From Hyphomicrobiales bacterium (lineage in GTDB: Bacteria > Pseudomonadota > Alphaproteobacteria > Rhizobiales > Rhizobiaceae), in contig JAJFHT010000205.1 of assembly GCA_021775495.1 (NCBI GenBank), positions 1 to 64,000 of the forward strand: 64,000 bases of DNA, given 5' to 3'. Both the position numbers and the translations under genes were made by a program. How positions within the stretch are numbered: position 1 is the stretch's first letter; each line of letters opens with the position of its first letter. Under the pieces are notes generated by a model. It saw only the letters and a program-made list of their open reading frames with translations, was not told the origin of the DNA and searched no databases. This document shows positions 8,776 to 19,016 of the stretch, in pieces.

Positions 8776-10449
8776 ATGAACAGGCACGTCATTCCACCAA
8801 GAGGAAAGACTCCCAAAGGCCGCCAGCTTGAAGAGGGCGCAAGGGAAGAGGTTCTGAGCCTGCTGGGTCCGGGCCCGCGCAAACGCGACCTGCTGATCGA
8901 GTATCTGCATCTGGTTCAGGACACCTATGGATGCCTGGAAGCCCGGCAACTGAAGGCCCTTGCCGATGAGGTAGGCATCGCCCAGGCGGAAGTGTACGAA
9001 GTCGCCTCCTTTTACGACCATTTTGATATCGTCAAAGAGGGCGAGGACCGTCCGGCGCCGCTGACCATCAGGGTCTGTGATTCCATTGCCTGTATGATGG
9101 CCGGATCGGAAAAGCTGATCAAAGAGCTGAATGAGGGTGCCGATCCGGATATGATCCGCGTCATGCGCGCTCCCTGCGTCGGCCGTTGCGCCGGGGCACC
9201 TGCCGCCAGGATCGGCAACCGGGAAGTCGATCATGCCAGTGCAAATGAGCTGCTGAAGATGGCCGCGTCCGGGGAATTCGACGTCCTTGTACCAGAATAC
9301 GTAAGTCTGTCCGCTTATCGCGCCGCCGGAGGTTATGCGGCGTTGCAACGCGTACGTTCGGGTGAACTGTCGGCAGAGGAACTGATCAGGCAATTTTCCG
9401 ATGCCGGGTTGCGCGGCCTCGGCGGTGCCGGGTTTCCCGCAGGGAAAAAATGGGAGTTTGTCCGCTCCTATGCCGGACCGCGATTGATGACCATCAATGG
9501 TGATGAAGGCGAACCCGGTACGTTCAAGGACCGGTACTATCTTGAAAGCGATCCACACCGCATGTTCGAGGGCGCATTGATCGCCGCGCATGCGGTCGAG
9601 GCGCAGCGGATCTACCTTTACATGCGCGACGAATACCCGGCCGTGCTGGAAATCCTGCGCACCGAGATTGCGGCCCTGGAAGAGGCCGGACTGGCAGAGC
9701 CGGGGTTCATCGAACTCAGACGAGGGGCGGGAGCTTATATCTGCGGTGAAGAGTCCGCGATGATTGAAAGCATCGAAGGCAAACGCGGCCTGCCGCGTCA
9801 TCGGCCGCCCTATATCGCCGAGGTCGGCGTGTTCGGCCGTCCGACATTGAACCACAATGTCGAAACCCTGTGGTGGATTCGGGATATCATTGACAATGGT
9901 TTTGAATGGTTCGCCAGTCAGGGCAGGGAAGACCATCTCGGTCCGCGCTCATGGTCGGTCTCGGGCCGGGTGAAAGAGCCAGGCGTCAAACTGGCGCCCG
10001 CCGGCATCACCGTTCGTGAGTTGATCGACGAGTATTGCGGCGGCATGGCCGACGGTCACAGTTTCAGGGCCTACCTGCCAGGCGGCGCATCTGGCGGTAT
10101 TCTGCCGGCGTCGCTTGGTGATCTGCCGCTTAATTTCGGGGGGCCGCTTGCCGAAGTCGGCGCGTTTGTCGGCAGCCACGCGATTGTGGTGCTTTCGGAC
10201 AAGGACAGTGTCAAGGATGCGACGTTGAACCTGCTGCGGTTTTTCAAACATGAGAGTTGTGGCCAGTGCACGCCCTGCCGGTCCGGAACGGAAAAGATGG
10301 TGGCGCTGCTTGAGAAGACAGGGCCATTGGATGAAGAGGCTATTCGCGATCTGGAGGCCGTCATGCGCGATGCGTCGATCTGCGGCCTTGGACAGGCGGC
10401 GCCAAATCCGATGAATCATCTGCTGACCTATTTTCGGGATGACCTTTGA
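8776..10449 (+). CDS. NAD-dependent formate dehydrogenase beta subunit (NuoE-NuoF fusion)
   Basis: A protein of 557 residues joining a NuoE-like and a NuoF-like domain. The N-terminal part (about 20-165) has the [2Fe-2S] cysteines C101, C106, C134 and C138. The C-terminal part has the FMN-site motif GLGGAGFPAGKKW (213-225), the NADH-site segment GDEGEPGTFKDR, and the N3-type [4Fe-4S] cysteines C495, C498, C501 and C536. This arrangement matches the fused beta subunit of the Methylobacterium FDH1 type; other FDHs keep the two as separate FdsG and FdsB. It moves electrons from the alpha subunit to NAD+ in the cytoplasm. GGAGG precedes the ATG. The alpha gene overlaps or directly abuts its 3' end. 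Confidence 0.9.
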   Translation: MNRHVIPPRGKTPKGRQLEEGAREEVLSLLGPGPRKRDLLIEYLHLVQDTYGCLEARQLKALADEVGIAQAEVYEVASFYDHFDIVKEGEDRPAPLTIRVCDSIACMMAGSEKLIKELNEGADPDMIRVMRAPCVGRCAGAPAARIGNREVDHASANELLKMAASGEFDVLVPEYVSLSAYRAAGGYAALQRVRSGELSAEELIRQFSDAGLRGLGGAGFPAGKKWEFVRSYAGPRLMTINGDEGEPGTFKDRYYLESDPHRMFEGALIAAHAVEAQRIYLYMRDEYPAVLEILRTEIAALEEAGLAEPGFIELRRGAGAYICGEESAMIESIEGKRGLPRHRPPYIAEVGVFGRPTLNHNVETLWWIRDIIDNGFEWFASQGREDHLGPRSWSVSGRVKEPGVKLAPAGITVRELIDEYCGGMADGHSFRAYLPGGASGGILPASLGDLPLNFGGPLAEVGAFVGSHAIVVLSDKDSVKDATLNLLRFFKHESCGQCTPCRSGTEKMVALLEKTGPLDEEAIRDLEAVMRDASICGLGQAAPNPMNHLLTYFRDDL

Positions 10450-10450
10450 G

Positions 10451-13258
10451 ATGACCAAGACCATCAGCTTCACACTAGACGGCGAAACGGTTTCGGCGTC
10501 ATCCGACGACACGATCTGGCAAGTTGCCAAACGTGAGGGCAACCGCATTCCGCATCTTTGCCACCTCGATGAACCGGGGTACCGGCCGGACGGCAATTGC
10601 CGCGCCTGTATGGTGGAAGTTGAGGGCGAGCGGGTGCTTGCCGCATCCTGTGTCCGCAAGGTCACCGATGGAATGGTGGTCAGGACCGACACCGAACGGG
10701 CCGACAAATCGCGCCGAATGGTGTTCGAAATGATGGCAGGAGACATGCCGGCCAAGGAACAGTCGCCGGACAATCAGTCGGCTTTCTGGGAATGGGCCGG
10801 CAGCATGGGGATATCCGGTTCCGATCGGTTTGGTTCCAAGCATGCCGCTGCGGTGGAAGCTGAGAATGCCAGTACGCCCGGTCTGCATGACGTCACCAAT
10901 CCGGCCATCGCCGTCAATCTGGATGCCTGTATTGCCTGTGGGCTCTGTGTTCGCGCCTGCCGCGAAGTGCAGGTCAATGATGTCATCGGCATGGGTCTGC
11001 GCGGCAGCCACGCGGTCCCGGTGTTCGACATCCACGATCCGATGGGGCTTTCCACCTGCGTGTCCTGCGGTGAATGTGTTCAGGCCTGTCCGACCGGTGC
11101 GCTCTTCGAAAAGCAGATGTTGGATCAGGACAATCGCACCCGCGCGGTTCAGGAGTTCGACAAGGTCGTCGACAGTGTCTGTCCGTTCTGTGGGGTAGGC
11201 TGCCAGACGAAAGTCTTCGTCATGGACGATCAGATCATCAAGGTCGACGGGCGCGATGGACCGGCCAACGAAAACCGACTTTGCGTCAAGGGTCGTTTCG
11301 GATTTGACTATGTCCGCTCACCGGACCGGCTGACCAAACCACTGATCCGCCGCGATGATGCGCTGAAGGCCGGGGACATCGATCTGCGCGGTGCCGACCC
11401 GATGACCGTGTTTCGTGAAGCCAGTTGGGAAGAAGCCCTGGAGAAGGCCGCCGGCGGCTTGAGGACCGTTATCGATCGTGACGGCGGTCAAGCGTTGGCC
11501 GGTTTCGGTTCCGCCAAGGGGTCGAATGAGGAAGCCTATCTGTTCCAGAAGCTGGTGCGCCAGGGTTTTGGCACCAATAATGTCGATCATTGTACAAGGC
11601 TCTGCCACGCGTCCTCGGTGGCCGCGCTGCTGGAAGGAGTCGGATCGGGCGCTGTATCGGCTCCATTCACCGATGCCCTGAAGTCCGATTGCATCGTGAT
11701 CATCGGGGCGAGACCCGGACAGAACCATCCGGTTGCCGCGACCTATTTCAAGCAGGCGGCCAAACAGGGCAAGAAACTCATCGTGCTTGATCCGCGCCGG
11801 CAGGAAATGATGCGGCATGCAACGCATGCCCTGCAATTCAAGCCGGGGACGGATGTTGCGCTGCTGAACGCGCTGCTCAACGTCATCATCAGCGAAAAAC
11901 TTTATGACGAGCAATACATCCAGGCCAATGTTTCGGGCTTCGAAGCGCTGAAGGAAAAGGTTTGCGATTTCACTCCCGAAGCGATGGCCGACGTTTGCGG
12001 CATCGATGCTGAAATGCTGCGCGACACGGCAAGAACCTATGCCACGGCGGAACGGTCGATCATCTTCTGGGGCATGGGCGTTTCACAGCACACTCACGGA
12101 ACCGACAATTCCCGCTGCCTGATCGCGTTGGCGCTGACCACCGGCCATGTTGGCCGGCCCGGTACCGGCCTGCACCCGCTGCGCGGACAGAACAATGTGC
12201 AGGGCGCGTCGGATGCCGGGCTGGTGCCGATGTTTTTTCCGGACTACCGGTCTGTCGAGCAAACCGATATTCGCGGCGAATTCGAAGATGCCTGGGGTCG
12301 CACGCTTGATCCCAAGCGCGGCCTGACGGTGGTCGAAATCATGGATGCGGTGCATGATGACCAGATCAAGGGCATGTATATCATGGGTGAGAACCCGGCC
12401 ATGTCTGATCCCGACCAGATCCATGCCCGCTCGGCGCTGGCAAAACTCGAACATCTGGTCGTGCAGGACATTTTCCTCACGGAGACTGCCTGGCATGCCG
12501 ATGTTGTCCTGCCGGCCTCGGCGCATGCCGAAAAACTCGGAACCTATACCAATACCAACCGTCAGGTGCAGCTTGGTCGCCCGGCGATCAGCCTTCCCGG
12601 CGACGCACGGCAGGATTGGGAACTGATTGTCGATCTGGCGGGAAGACTGGGACTGGAATGGACATATGGCGGCGTCGGTGATGTCTACCGTGAAATGTCG
12701 TCAGTCATGAGATCCCTGAACAATATCTCCTGGGAACGGCTGACAAAGGAAGATGTGGTGACCTACCCGGCCGACGCACCGGACAAGCCGGGCAATGAAA
12801 TCCTGTTTTCGAGCGGTTTTCCGACCGCGGACAAACGCGGCAAGATCGTTCCTGCGGATCTTCTTGCGCCCGACGAATTGCCCGACGAGGCGTTTCCGAT
12901 GGTGTTGACCACCGGCCGCCTGCTGGAGCATTGGCACACCGGAGCCATGACGCGCCGGTCGGAAGTGTTGAATGCGATCGAGCCTGAAGGCATCGCCGCG
13001 ATGAACCCGCGCGAGATCGCGCGCCTCGGTCTGGCCGCCGGCGACATGATCAAGGTGTCGACCCGCCGCGGAGATGTGACGGCGATGTTACGCGTCGATC
13101 GCGATGTTGCGGACGGAATGATCTTCATGCCATTCTGTTTTAATGAAAGTCCGGCCAACCGTCTTACCAACCCACAGCTTGATCCATTCGGGAAAATTCC
13201 GGAGTTCAAGTTCTGTGCTGCACGGATCGAAACGGCGGCGGCTGAAGCGGCGGAATAA
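10451..13258 (+). CDS. NAD-dependent formate dehydrogenase alpha subunit, Mo/W-bisPGD
   Basis: A protein of 935 residues from ATG 10451 (ATG 10439 in the same frame is also possible and would overlap fdhB). Domains in order: N-terminal [2Fe-2S] ferredoxin (C37, C50, C53, C67), two [4Fe-4S] clusters (CIACGLCVRAC and CVSCGECVQAC), then the catalytic domain with its own cluster (CPFCGVGC plus a later LCVKGRFG). The metal ligand and active-site pair is Cys385-His386 in CTRLCHASS, so it is a cysteine, not selenocysteine, enzyme. This is the FdsA/Fdh1A type, a soluble, usually oxygen-tolerant formate oxidiser. It supplies NADH from formate, which could come from demethylation reactions encoded nearby. 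Whether it carries Mo or W cannot be read from the sequence. Confidence 0.92.
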   Translation: MTKTISFTLDGETVSASSDDTIWQVAKREGNRIPHLCHLDEPGYRPDGNCRACMVEVEGERVLAASCVRKVTDGMVVRTDTERADKSRRMVFEMMAGDMPAKEQSPDNQSAFWEWAGSMGISGSDRFGSKHAAAVEAENASTPGLHDVTNPAIAVNLDACIACGLCVRACREVQVNDVIGMGLRGSHAVPVFDIHDPMGLSTCVSCGECVQACPTGALFEKQMLDQDNRTRAVQEFDKVVDSVCPFCGVGCQTKVFVMDDQIIKVDGRDGPANENRLCVKGRFGFDYVRSPDRLTKPLIRRDDALKAGDIDLRGADPMTVFREASWEEALEKAAGGLRTVIDRDGGQALAGFGSAKGSNEEAYLFQKLVRQGFGTNNVDHCTRLCHASSVAALLEGVGSGAVSAPFTDALKSDCIVIIGARPGQNHPVAATYFKQAAKQGKKLIVLDPRRQEMMRHATHALQFKPGTDVALLNALLNVIISEKLYDEQYIQANVSGFEALKEKVCDFTPEAMADVCGIDAEMLRDTARTYATAERSIIFWGMGVSQHTHGTDNSRCLIALALTTGHVGRPGTGLHPLRGQNNVQGASDAGLVPMFFPDYRSVEQTDIRGEFEDAWGRTLDPKRGLTVVEIMDAVHDDQIKGMYIMGENPAMSDPDQIHARSALAKLEHLVVQDIFLTETAWHADVVLPASAHAEKLGTYTNTNRQVQLGRPAISLPGDARQDWELIVDLAGRLGLEWTYGGVGDVYREMSSVMRSLNNISWERLTKEDVVTYPADAPDKPGNEILFSSGFPTADKRGKIVPADLLAPDELPDEAFPMVLTTGRLLEHWHTGAMTRRSEVLNAIEPEGIAAMNPREIARLGLAAGDMIKVSTRRGDVTAMLRVDRDVADGMIFMPFCFNESPANRLTNPQLDPFGKIPEFKFCAARIETAAAEAAE

Positions 13259-13475
13259 TCCGTCCGTCAGATCGGATTTCATGTCGAACTGTCAGCCAGA
13301 TGCATCCACTGAAAGGCCCGGTAACGTGATCGGCGGACCGGCCGTGACCGTTTCGCGGCGGACTTTGCATGACGATCTGCTGCTGCTCTGTGCCCGCATA
13401 GGGTATTCTCCGCCAATCCATTTCTGACATCGCACTGGCTGTTGCCGGATTGAGTCAAGAAATGGAGTGAACCCT

Positions 13476-14852
13476 ATGACATATCAGAACTATTCGACTG
13501 CCCAACTACAAGCTATCGACGCTGCACACCATCTTCATCCCTTCACCGATCACAAGGAACTTCGCACTTCGGGAACGCGGATCATCAGCCGCGCCGAGGG
13601 AGCCTATGTCTACGATATCGACGGCCGGAAAATTCTCGACGGAATGGCCGGATTGTGGTGCGTGAACATTGGTTACGGGCGCAACGAACTGGCCGATGCG
13701 GCACATGCGCAGATGACGGAACTGCCTTACTACAATTCGTTTTTCCGCTGCTCGACACCGTCTCCGATACTTCTGGCGGAGAAGCTGGCCGAACTTGCGC
13801 CCAAGCATATCAACCAGGTGTTTTTCGGATCATCCGGCTCCGAATCGAACGACACCGCTCTTCGGTTGGCCAGACATTACTGGGCGCTGAAGGGCCAGCC
13901 GGAGAAAAACCGTATCATTTCGCGCGAATGGGCCTACCACGGATCAACCATAGCCGGCACATCGCTCGGCGGTATGGAGGCTATGCACGGACAGCTTTAC
14001 GGCGCGGTCCCGAATATTGTTCATGTGATGCCGCCTTATGCCTATGAGTTGGCTGAGCCGGGCGAGAGCGACGAGGCTTTTGGATTGCGCGCCGCACGCG
14101 CGGTTGAGGAAGCTATCCTTGAGGCCGGACCGGAAAATGTCGCAGCGTTCATCGGTGAAGCCATCATGGGTGCCGGCGGGGTCAAGGTTCCGCCGGAAAG
14201 CTACTGGCCTGAGATTCAGCGCATCTGCGCCAAATACGACGTCCTGCTGATGCTTGACGAAGTGATCACCGGCTTCGGCCGGACGGGCGAGTGGTTTGCG
14301 GCACAAACGATGGACATCCACGCGGATATGATCACAACCGCGAAAGCACTGACGTCGGGATACCTGCCGCTGTCGGCATTGCTGGTGTCGGATCGAATTG
14401 CCGAAGTGCTGGTCGACAAGGGTGGTGAGTTTTATCATGGCTACACCTATACCGGTCACCCGGTGGCCTGCGCCGTCGCGCTGAAGAATCTGGAATTGAT
14501 GGAACGTGAAGGGCTGGTGGAAAAGACCAGGACCGAGACCGCCCCATATTTTGCAAAAGCGCTGTCGGAACGCCTATCCGGTCATGAGATTGTCGGCGAG
14601 GTTCGAACTTTTGGCCTGCTGGCCGGAATAGAGATCGTCAAAGACAAGAAAAGCCGCGAGCGGTTCGATGACGGGGCGGCCTGTGTTCGTGATCACGCCA
14701 TTGCCAATGACATAATGATCCGCGCGGTCGGCGAAACCATCATTTTGTCACCGCCGCTGATATGGACCGCGGACATCATCGATCAGGCGTGTGATCGGAT
14801 ATCCGCCGCGCTTGATCTTGCCACAAGCGAATTGGGCTTGGCGCAGGACTGA
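13476..14852 (+). CDS. Class III PLP-dependent omega-aminotransferase
   Basis: A protein of 458 residues from ATG 13476, chosen because GGAG lies 8 nt upstream; a GTG at 13467 overlaps that ribosome site. Family marks are the LDGMAGLWCVNIGYGR block, GSSGSESNDTALRLAR, LMLDEVITGFGRTG, and the PLP lysine K290 in TTAKALTSGYLPLS. It resembles putrescine/taurine/beta-alanine:pyruvate transaminases; the amino donor cannot be set from sequence. It stands between the FDH genes and the exported-protein cluster, all on the plus strand, without obvious functional ties to either. Confidence 0.88.
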   Translation: MTYQNYSTAQLQAIDAAHHLHPFTDHKELRTSGTRIISRAEGAYVYDIDGRKILDGMAGLWCVNIGYGRNELADAAHAQMTELPYYNSFFRCSTPSPILLAEKLAELAPKHINQVFFGSSGSESNDTALRLARHYWALKGQPEKNRIISREWAYHGSTIAGTSLGGMEAMHGQLYGAVPNIVHVMPPYAYELAEPGESDEAFGLRAARAVEEAILEAGPENVAAFIGEAIMGAGGVKVPPESYWPEIQRICAKYDVLLMLDEVITGFGRTGEWFAAQTMDIHADMITTAKALTSGYLPLSALLVSDRIAEVLVDKGGEFYHGYTYTGHPVACAVALKNLELMEREGLVEKTRTETAPYFAKALSERLSGHEIVGEVRTFGLLAGIEIVKDKKSRERFDDGAACVRDHAIANDIMIRAVGETIILSPPLIWTADIIDQACDRISAALDLATSELGLAQD

Positions 14853-14872
14853 GCAATAGCTACCATTTGCCG

Positions 14873-17101
14873 ATGGCTTGTTTTGGCGTGGGATTTCGGC
14901 TGGGCTTTAAAGCGGATCGGGGCGGCCTTGCCCTGTTCGTTGCGATTGTAGCCCTGACTTTGGTTGCATCCCCGCAGTGGGCTGCAGCGCGCAGCTACGC
15001 GCTGCTCGTTGGCGTTTCCAATTACCGTTCGGACTCGATCCCGGATCTCAAGGGACCGGTCAACGACGTGCGATTGATGAAGGCCGCATTGCAGACCCGT
15101 GGCGTCGACCAGATCAAGGTGCTGGCAGACGGCCATGACGGAGAGCCGACCCGTGCGGCAATCGGTGAGGCGATGGCGGCACTGGCCGGATCCGCAGAGG
15201 CCGGCGACCTGATCGTGCTTTACTTCTCCGGCCACGGGACTCGCCAGGCCGATGACGGCGAAGACGAAACCGATGGGTTCGATGAAGTCTTTCTTCCTTC
15301 CGACGCCAGCGTCGGTTCTGGCGAGCAAGGCAGCAAGAAGCTCGAAAACGCTCTGATTGACGATGACATTGGTAAGGCTGTCGATGCCATTCGCCAAAAG
15401 GGCGCCGATGTCTGGCTGATCGTCGACAGTTGCAGCTCGGGAACCTCGTTGCGCTCGGGTGGAAGCGCTGTAAGGGCGCGCTGGGTCAATCCGGTCGGCC
15501 TTGGCATTGCAACCACGAGAGCGGGGCCGGGCAGGGATGCATTGGTCGATACGGCGACGCTTTCGAATCCTGCCGCCGGCAAGGTGTTTGCCTTCTATGC
15601 GGCTCAATCGGGAGAGGAAGCGCAGGAGGTCAATTTCGCTGCCGCCGACGGCGATTCAAAAGCGGAACCGGCCTGGTTCGGATTGATGACCGCGAAGCTG
15701 GCGGCGCGGCTTTCGGCCGGGAGTGCATACACATACGGTTCATTGTTTCACGCCGTGCTGGCTGACATGAATTTGGCGCGGCTGCCTGGCACCCTGCGAC
15801 GGCAAACACCGCTTCGCGAGGGAAATATGGGCGATGCGCTGATCGTCGGCAGCAGCGAGACGGAACAACGGGGCGGTTCGGTATATCGGATTGTCAGAGG
15901 CAAGCTGCAAGCGGGTCTGATCCAGGGATTGCGAACCGGGGATGTGTTGTCACTGCACGAGGATGCCAATTTGAACGATACGTCGATCGGAATGGCGAAA
16001 GTAAAAATTGCGGCAGCGCTTGATTCCCGAATTGAGGTGGTCGCGACCAAATGTGGTGACAAGCTCACTGCTGACGACTGCGAATCCTCCCGGCAATTGT
16101 TGAAGAGGGCGCGGTTTGCCCGCCTGTCGGCGCCGGCGGTCCGGAGCGATGTCAAGGTCGCGCCTATTCCAGCCGGATCGAATTCCGATAACGTGCCGGA
16201 CTGGTCGGGTCACTTGACAGCGGCGTCACAGAGAGCTGGTTCCGATGTCAAGATAACATCAATGAATCCCGATATCGCAATCGTCCGCCAGGGCGAGCGT
16301 CTGGGGTTCCTCAGAGCCGGCGAACCGGTGCCAGCAAGGGGGGCCGCACTGGTCTGGGATCCTTCGGATATCGCCGAGGCCGACCGTGCCGGGGCACTGG
16401 CCGACGTCCTTGGCCGGATCGGGCGAGCCATTCGAGTCGGTCACCTTGGAAAGGCGGTCGTGGCGGTTTCAAGGTCGCGACTCGGTGGTGGTCTTGGTCC
16501 CAAACTGGCAGTGATCGGCGAAGTGGAAACGGTTGAAGCCGCGGTGCTCGATTCCGACCCGGATGCACCGGATTATGATCCCGGCGCTGAATGCCGCCGG
16601 GTGAAGAAGCTCCGTCACAAGGCGCGGCCGATAGTTGACGGAGACCGATTCAAACAATGCGAGAGGGTCACCTTGCGTGTTCGCAACCCGCTGGACAGGG
16701 CCTTCGACGTCAACGTCATCCACATAGCATCTGATTTTTCCATCCGTGTGTACCACAAACGCATAGACGGCAAGCTGGACGCCGCAAGCAAGGCTGCCGT
16801 TCTTGCAAAATGGACAGTCTGTTCCGATTGTCCGGCGCCATCGATCGGCCCGGAAACGCTGCTGACGGTCGTGTCTCCGGCTCGCGAGGGAAGCGATCGG
16901 CTGGATTTGTCTGCTCTTGCACAGAAGGTCATTCCGAAGGTTACGCGTGCAGACCAGAATCCGATGTTTGCGGCTTTTCTCGATATGGCTGCCGGGAGGA
17001 TGCCGAAACGTGGAGCCCTCGCGCCTGCACATAGCAGCGATGTCGTGGTTTCGACGTTGCATTGGCAGGTCATTTCACGCGATGGTGTCGTTGCAAACTA
17101 G
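14873..17101 (+). CDS. Exported caspase-fold (peptidase C14) protein
   Basis: A protein of 742 residues. The start is set at ATG 14873 (a TTG lies two codons earlier; no strong ribosome site for either). A hydrophobic stretch (LALFVAIVALTLVAS) ending near ASPQWAAA is a signal peptide or N-terminal anchor. The caspase-like domain follows at once (RSYALLVGVSNY to about residue 290) with the catalytic dyad His121 (YFSGHG) and Cys187 (IVDSCSSGT). The remaining 400 residues are not assigned; a late segment (LRVRNPLDRAFDVNVIHI, then IRVYHKR) resembles the beta-rich DUF4384-type tail of bacterial caspase proteins. It heads a three-gene block of exported proteins and starts 20 nt after the transaminase stop. 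The substrate is unknown. Confidence 0.82.
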   Translation: MACFGVGFRLGFKADRGGLALFVAIVALTLVASPQWAAARSYALLVGVSNYRSDSIPDLKGPVNDVRLMKAALQTRGVDQIKVLADGHDGEPTRAAIGEAMAALAGSAEAGDLIVLYFSGHGTRQADDGEDETDGFDEVFLPSDASVGSGEQGSKKLENALIDDDIGKAVDAIRQKGADVWLIVDSCSSGTSLRSGGSAVRARWVNPVGLGIATTRAGPGRDALVDTATLSNPAAGKVFAFYAAQSGEEAQEVNFAAADGDSKAEPAWFGLMTAKLAARLSAGSAYTYGSLFHAVLADMNLARLPGTLRRQTPLREGNMGDALIVGSSETEQRGGSVYRIVRGKLQAGLIQGLRTGDVLSLHEDANLNDTSIGMAKVKIAAALDSRIEVVATKCGDKLTADDCESSRQLLKRARFARLSAPAVRSDVKVAPIPAGSNSDNVPDWSGHLTAASQRAGSDVKITSMNPDIAIVRQGERLGFLRAGEPVPARGAALVWDPSDIAEADRAGALADVLGRIGRAIRVGHLGKAVVAVSRSRLGGGLGPKLAVIGEVETVEAAVLDSDPDAPDYDPGAECRRVKKLRHKARPIVDGDRFKQCERVTLRVRNPLDRAFDVNVIHIASDFSIRVYHKRIDGKLDAASKAAVLAKWTVCSDCPAPSIGPETLLTVVSPAREGSDRLDLSALAQKVIPKVTRADQNPMFAAFLDMAAGRMPKRGALAPAHSSDVVVSTLHWQVISRDGVVAN

Positions 17102-17181
17102 ATTTTTTAATACAGGCTTCATGGACTTTCCGCACATGTTTGTTGCGGTTTCCGGGGCCATTGACGGGCGGATGGCACGGC

Positions 17182-19002
17182 ATGAAAGATAATCTTCGCA
17201 ATCGGTTTCGACATTGCATCTCAATGGTTTTGGGCGGCATTTTTCTGTCCATTGTGGCGCCAACGGGTATTGCATCGGCACAAGCGCTTTCGCCGCAGCA
17301 GTTGGAGATGGCGATCAATGCCCACACCAGTGCCGGGAACATGTCGGCGGCCGCCGAACTGGTCCGCGAACAACTCGACCACGTGTCGGATCCGAGATTT
17401 CAGACCGATCTATTGCGCCGCCTGGCCGAACTCAGCGAGGCGGCCGGCGATCCCGCCGTCGCGGCGGAAGCCCTCGCGGCGCTTGCCGACTATCTTGGAC
17501 AACAACAGCCGCCCTCGGGCGAAAGGGCTCTGTTGCTGATAAAGGCCGGTGATCTCTATGCAAACGCAGGCGACGGGCGGTTGGCACTTGAAGCCTGGCG
17601 GCAGGGATTGCGCATCGCAGCGGAATCTGGCCAGCGGCCCCTCGCAGATGATTTAGCCGGTCGGCTCGAAGCGATTGCGCAGAACAAGGATGTGTCAAAC
17701 CCGGCTGACAGAAGCTTTCTCGCCCAGGCAAAAGACGATCCGGATCTTGCGGTGGAAGCCGGCGAACTTGCGGCAAGCTACCGGGAAATCGGGACGGCCG
17801 CCGACAAAGTCTTCAATGCACGTGACATCACCCGGTTTTCGGACAAAGGCTATGCCAGGGTCAAAATCTACTATGCGACCGACCGCGCGCGCGAGGACTC
17901 CGAACTGCCGGACGAATTCTATGGCGGCCGCCGTGGAGAACTGGAATACGGCACCGCCACGGTAACGGTGCCGTTGTCACACGAACCGGGACAGATCGAA
18001 GCCCCGTCGATATTTTCCTTCACGATCAATGAGGACCCAAGCCGGCATATTGTTCTGACATCCGTCGATCCTGCGCCCGGTAAAGACGTGTTTGCCGGAA
18101 TGCGTGCACATCTTGCGGCGTCTGACAGCAAGGAAGCGTTCGTTTTCGTACACGGATTCAATGTCACGTTTTCGGAGGCGACAAAGCGTACGGCCCAGAT
18201 GGCCTATGACATGGAGTTCCAGGGGCTGCCAATCCTGTTTTCCTGGCCATCGCGCGGCAGTACGCTCAGTTACATTGCCGACACCGCGGTGGTGCGATTG
18301 AGCGGCCGACGGCTGTATTCCGTCCTGCAGCGCGTGGCATCCGAATCCGGTGCAAGCCGAATTCATCTCATCGCCCACTCGATGGGCAACCGCGCAATGA
18401 CTGATGCTCTGGAACTTTTTGCCTTGAGCCACCAGGGAGACGAACCGGTTTTCGACCAAGTTCTCTTCACGGCGCCCGACTTAGATGCCGGGCTGTTCAG
18501 CGAGATGGTTCGGACGATTCGACGCGTTGCGGCCCGTGTGACGCTTTACGCATCCAACAATGACTGGGCGCTGGTGGTGTCGCGGCAATTGCATGGCGAC
18601 TCGGCACGGGCCGGACAGGGTGGCGAGGAAATTCTGAAAGCCGAGGACGTCGATAGTGTCGAGATGTCAGCGCTGGGAGATGACATGCTGGCGCACAGCT
18701 ATTATGCCAACAACGCCTCCGCGTTGACCGATATCCTCTCGTTGTTCTGGCGCGATGTGCCGCCGGAACAACGCTGCGGCATGAAAAGAACCGCTGGGGC
18801 GAAAGGCGAATTCTGGCAATACGATCCCAGTCTTTGCGATGGTGATGCGATGCTCGCGGCCTTGCGGGTATTGCACCGCGGCGGCGCTCGAACGCTCGAA
18901 CAGGCGCGCGCCCTGCTGAAAAAGTCGCTTGGCCCGAATGTTCTTGAGACGATCGGCAATGAACGTATCGAGGCTGCGCTGGCGAAGCTGTACAACCGAT
19001 AA
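17182..19002 (+). CDS. Exported alpha/beta hydrolase, DUF900 type, with helical N-terminal repeats
   Basis: A protein of 606 residues from ATG 17182; an upstream extension to 17062 overlaps the previous gene and does not look like protein. A signal peptide (SMVLGGIFLSIVAPTGIASAQA) precedes an Ala/Leu-rich helical region of about 180 residues that looks TPR-like. The hydrolase domain follows (VKIYYATDRARE to the end) with FVHGFN (322-327), nucleophile Ser400 in AHSMGN, acidic candidates in APDLDAGLF (433, 435) and a His candidate in AHSYYAN (505). DUF900 enzymes are esterase-like with few known substrates. It lies 80 nt after the caspase gene and 14 nt before the CHAT gene, suggesting one transcript and a joint extracytoplasmic role. 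Confidence 0.83.
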   Translation: MKDNLRNRFRHCISMVLGGIFLSIVAPTGIASAQALSPQQLEMAINAHTSAGNMSAAAELVREQLDHVSDPRFQTDLLRRLAELSEAAGDPAVAAEALAALADYLGQQQPPSGERALLLIKAGDLYANAGDGRLALEAWRQGLRIAAESGQRPLADDLAGRLEAIAQNKDVSNPADRSFLAQAKDDPDLAVEAGELAASYREIGTAADKVFNARDITRFSDKGYARVKIYYATDRAREDSELPDEFYGGRRGELEYGTATVTVPLSHEPGQIEAPSIFSFTINEDPSRHIVLTSVDPAPGKDVFAGMRAHLAASDSKEAFVFVHGFNVTFSEATKRTAQMAYDMEFQGLPILFSWPSRGSTLSYIADTAVVRLSGRRLYSVLQRVASESGASRIHLIAHSMGNRAMTDALELFALSHQGDEPVFDQVLFTAPDLDAGLFSEMVRTIRRVAARVTLYASNNDWALVVSRQLHGDSARAGQGGEEILKAEDVDSVEMSALGDDMLAHSYYANNASALTDILSLFWRDVPPEQRCGMKRTAGAKGEFWQYDPSLCDGDAMLAALRVLHRGGARTLEQARALLKKSLGPNVLETIGNERIEAALAKLYNR

Positions 19003-19016
19003 CGGGTTTGGCGCTG

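Noticed and set aside
8548-9936. A 462-codon open frame on the minus strand opposite the formate dehydrogenase beta gene
   Set aside because: The plus strand encodes an unmistakable NuoE/NuoF protein with all cofactor residues; the opposite frame has no recognisable domain and is a by-product of GC-rich codon usage.
10451-13258. Possible selenocysteine formate dehydrogenase
   Set aside because: The metal-ligand position is encoded by TGC (Cys385), not TGA.
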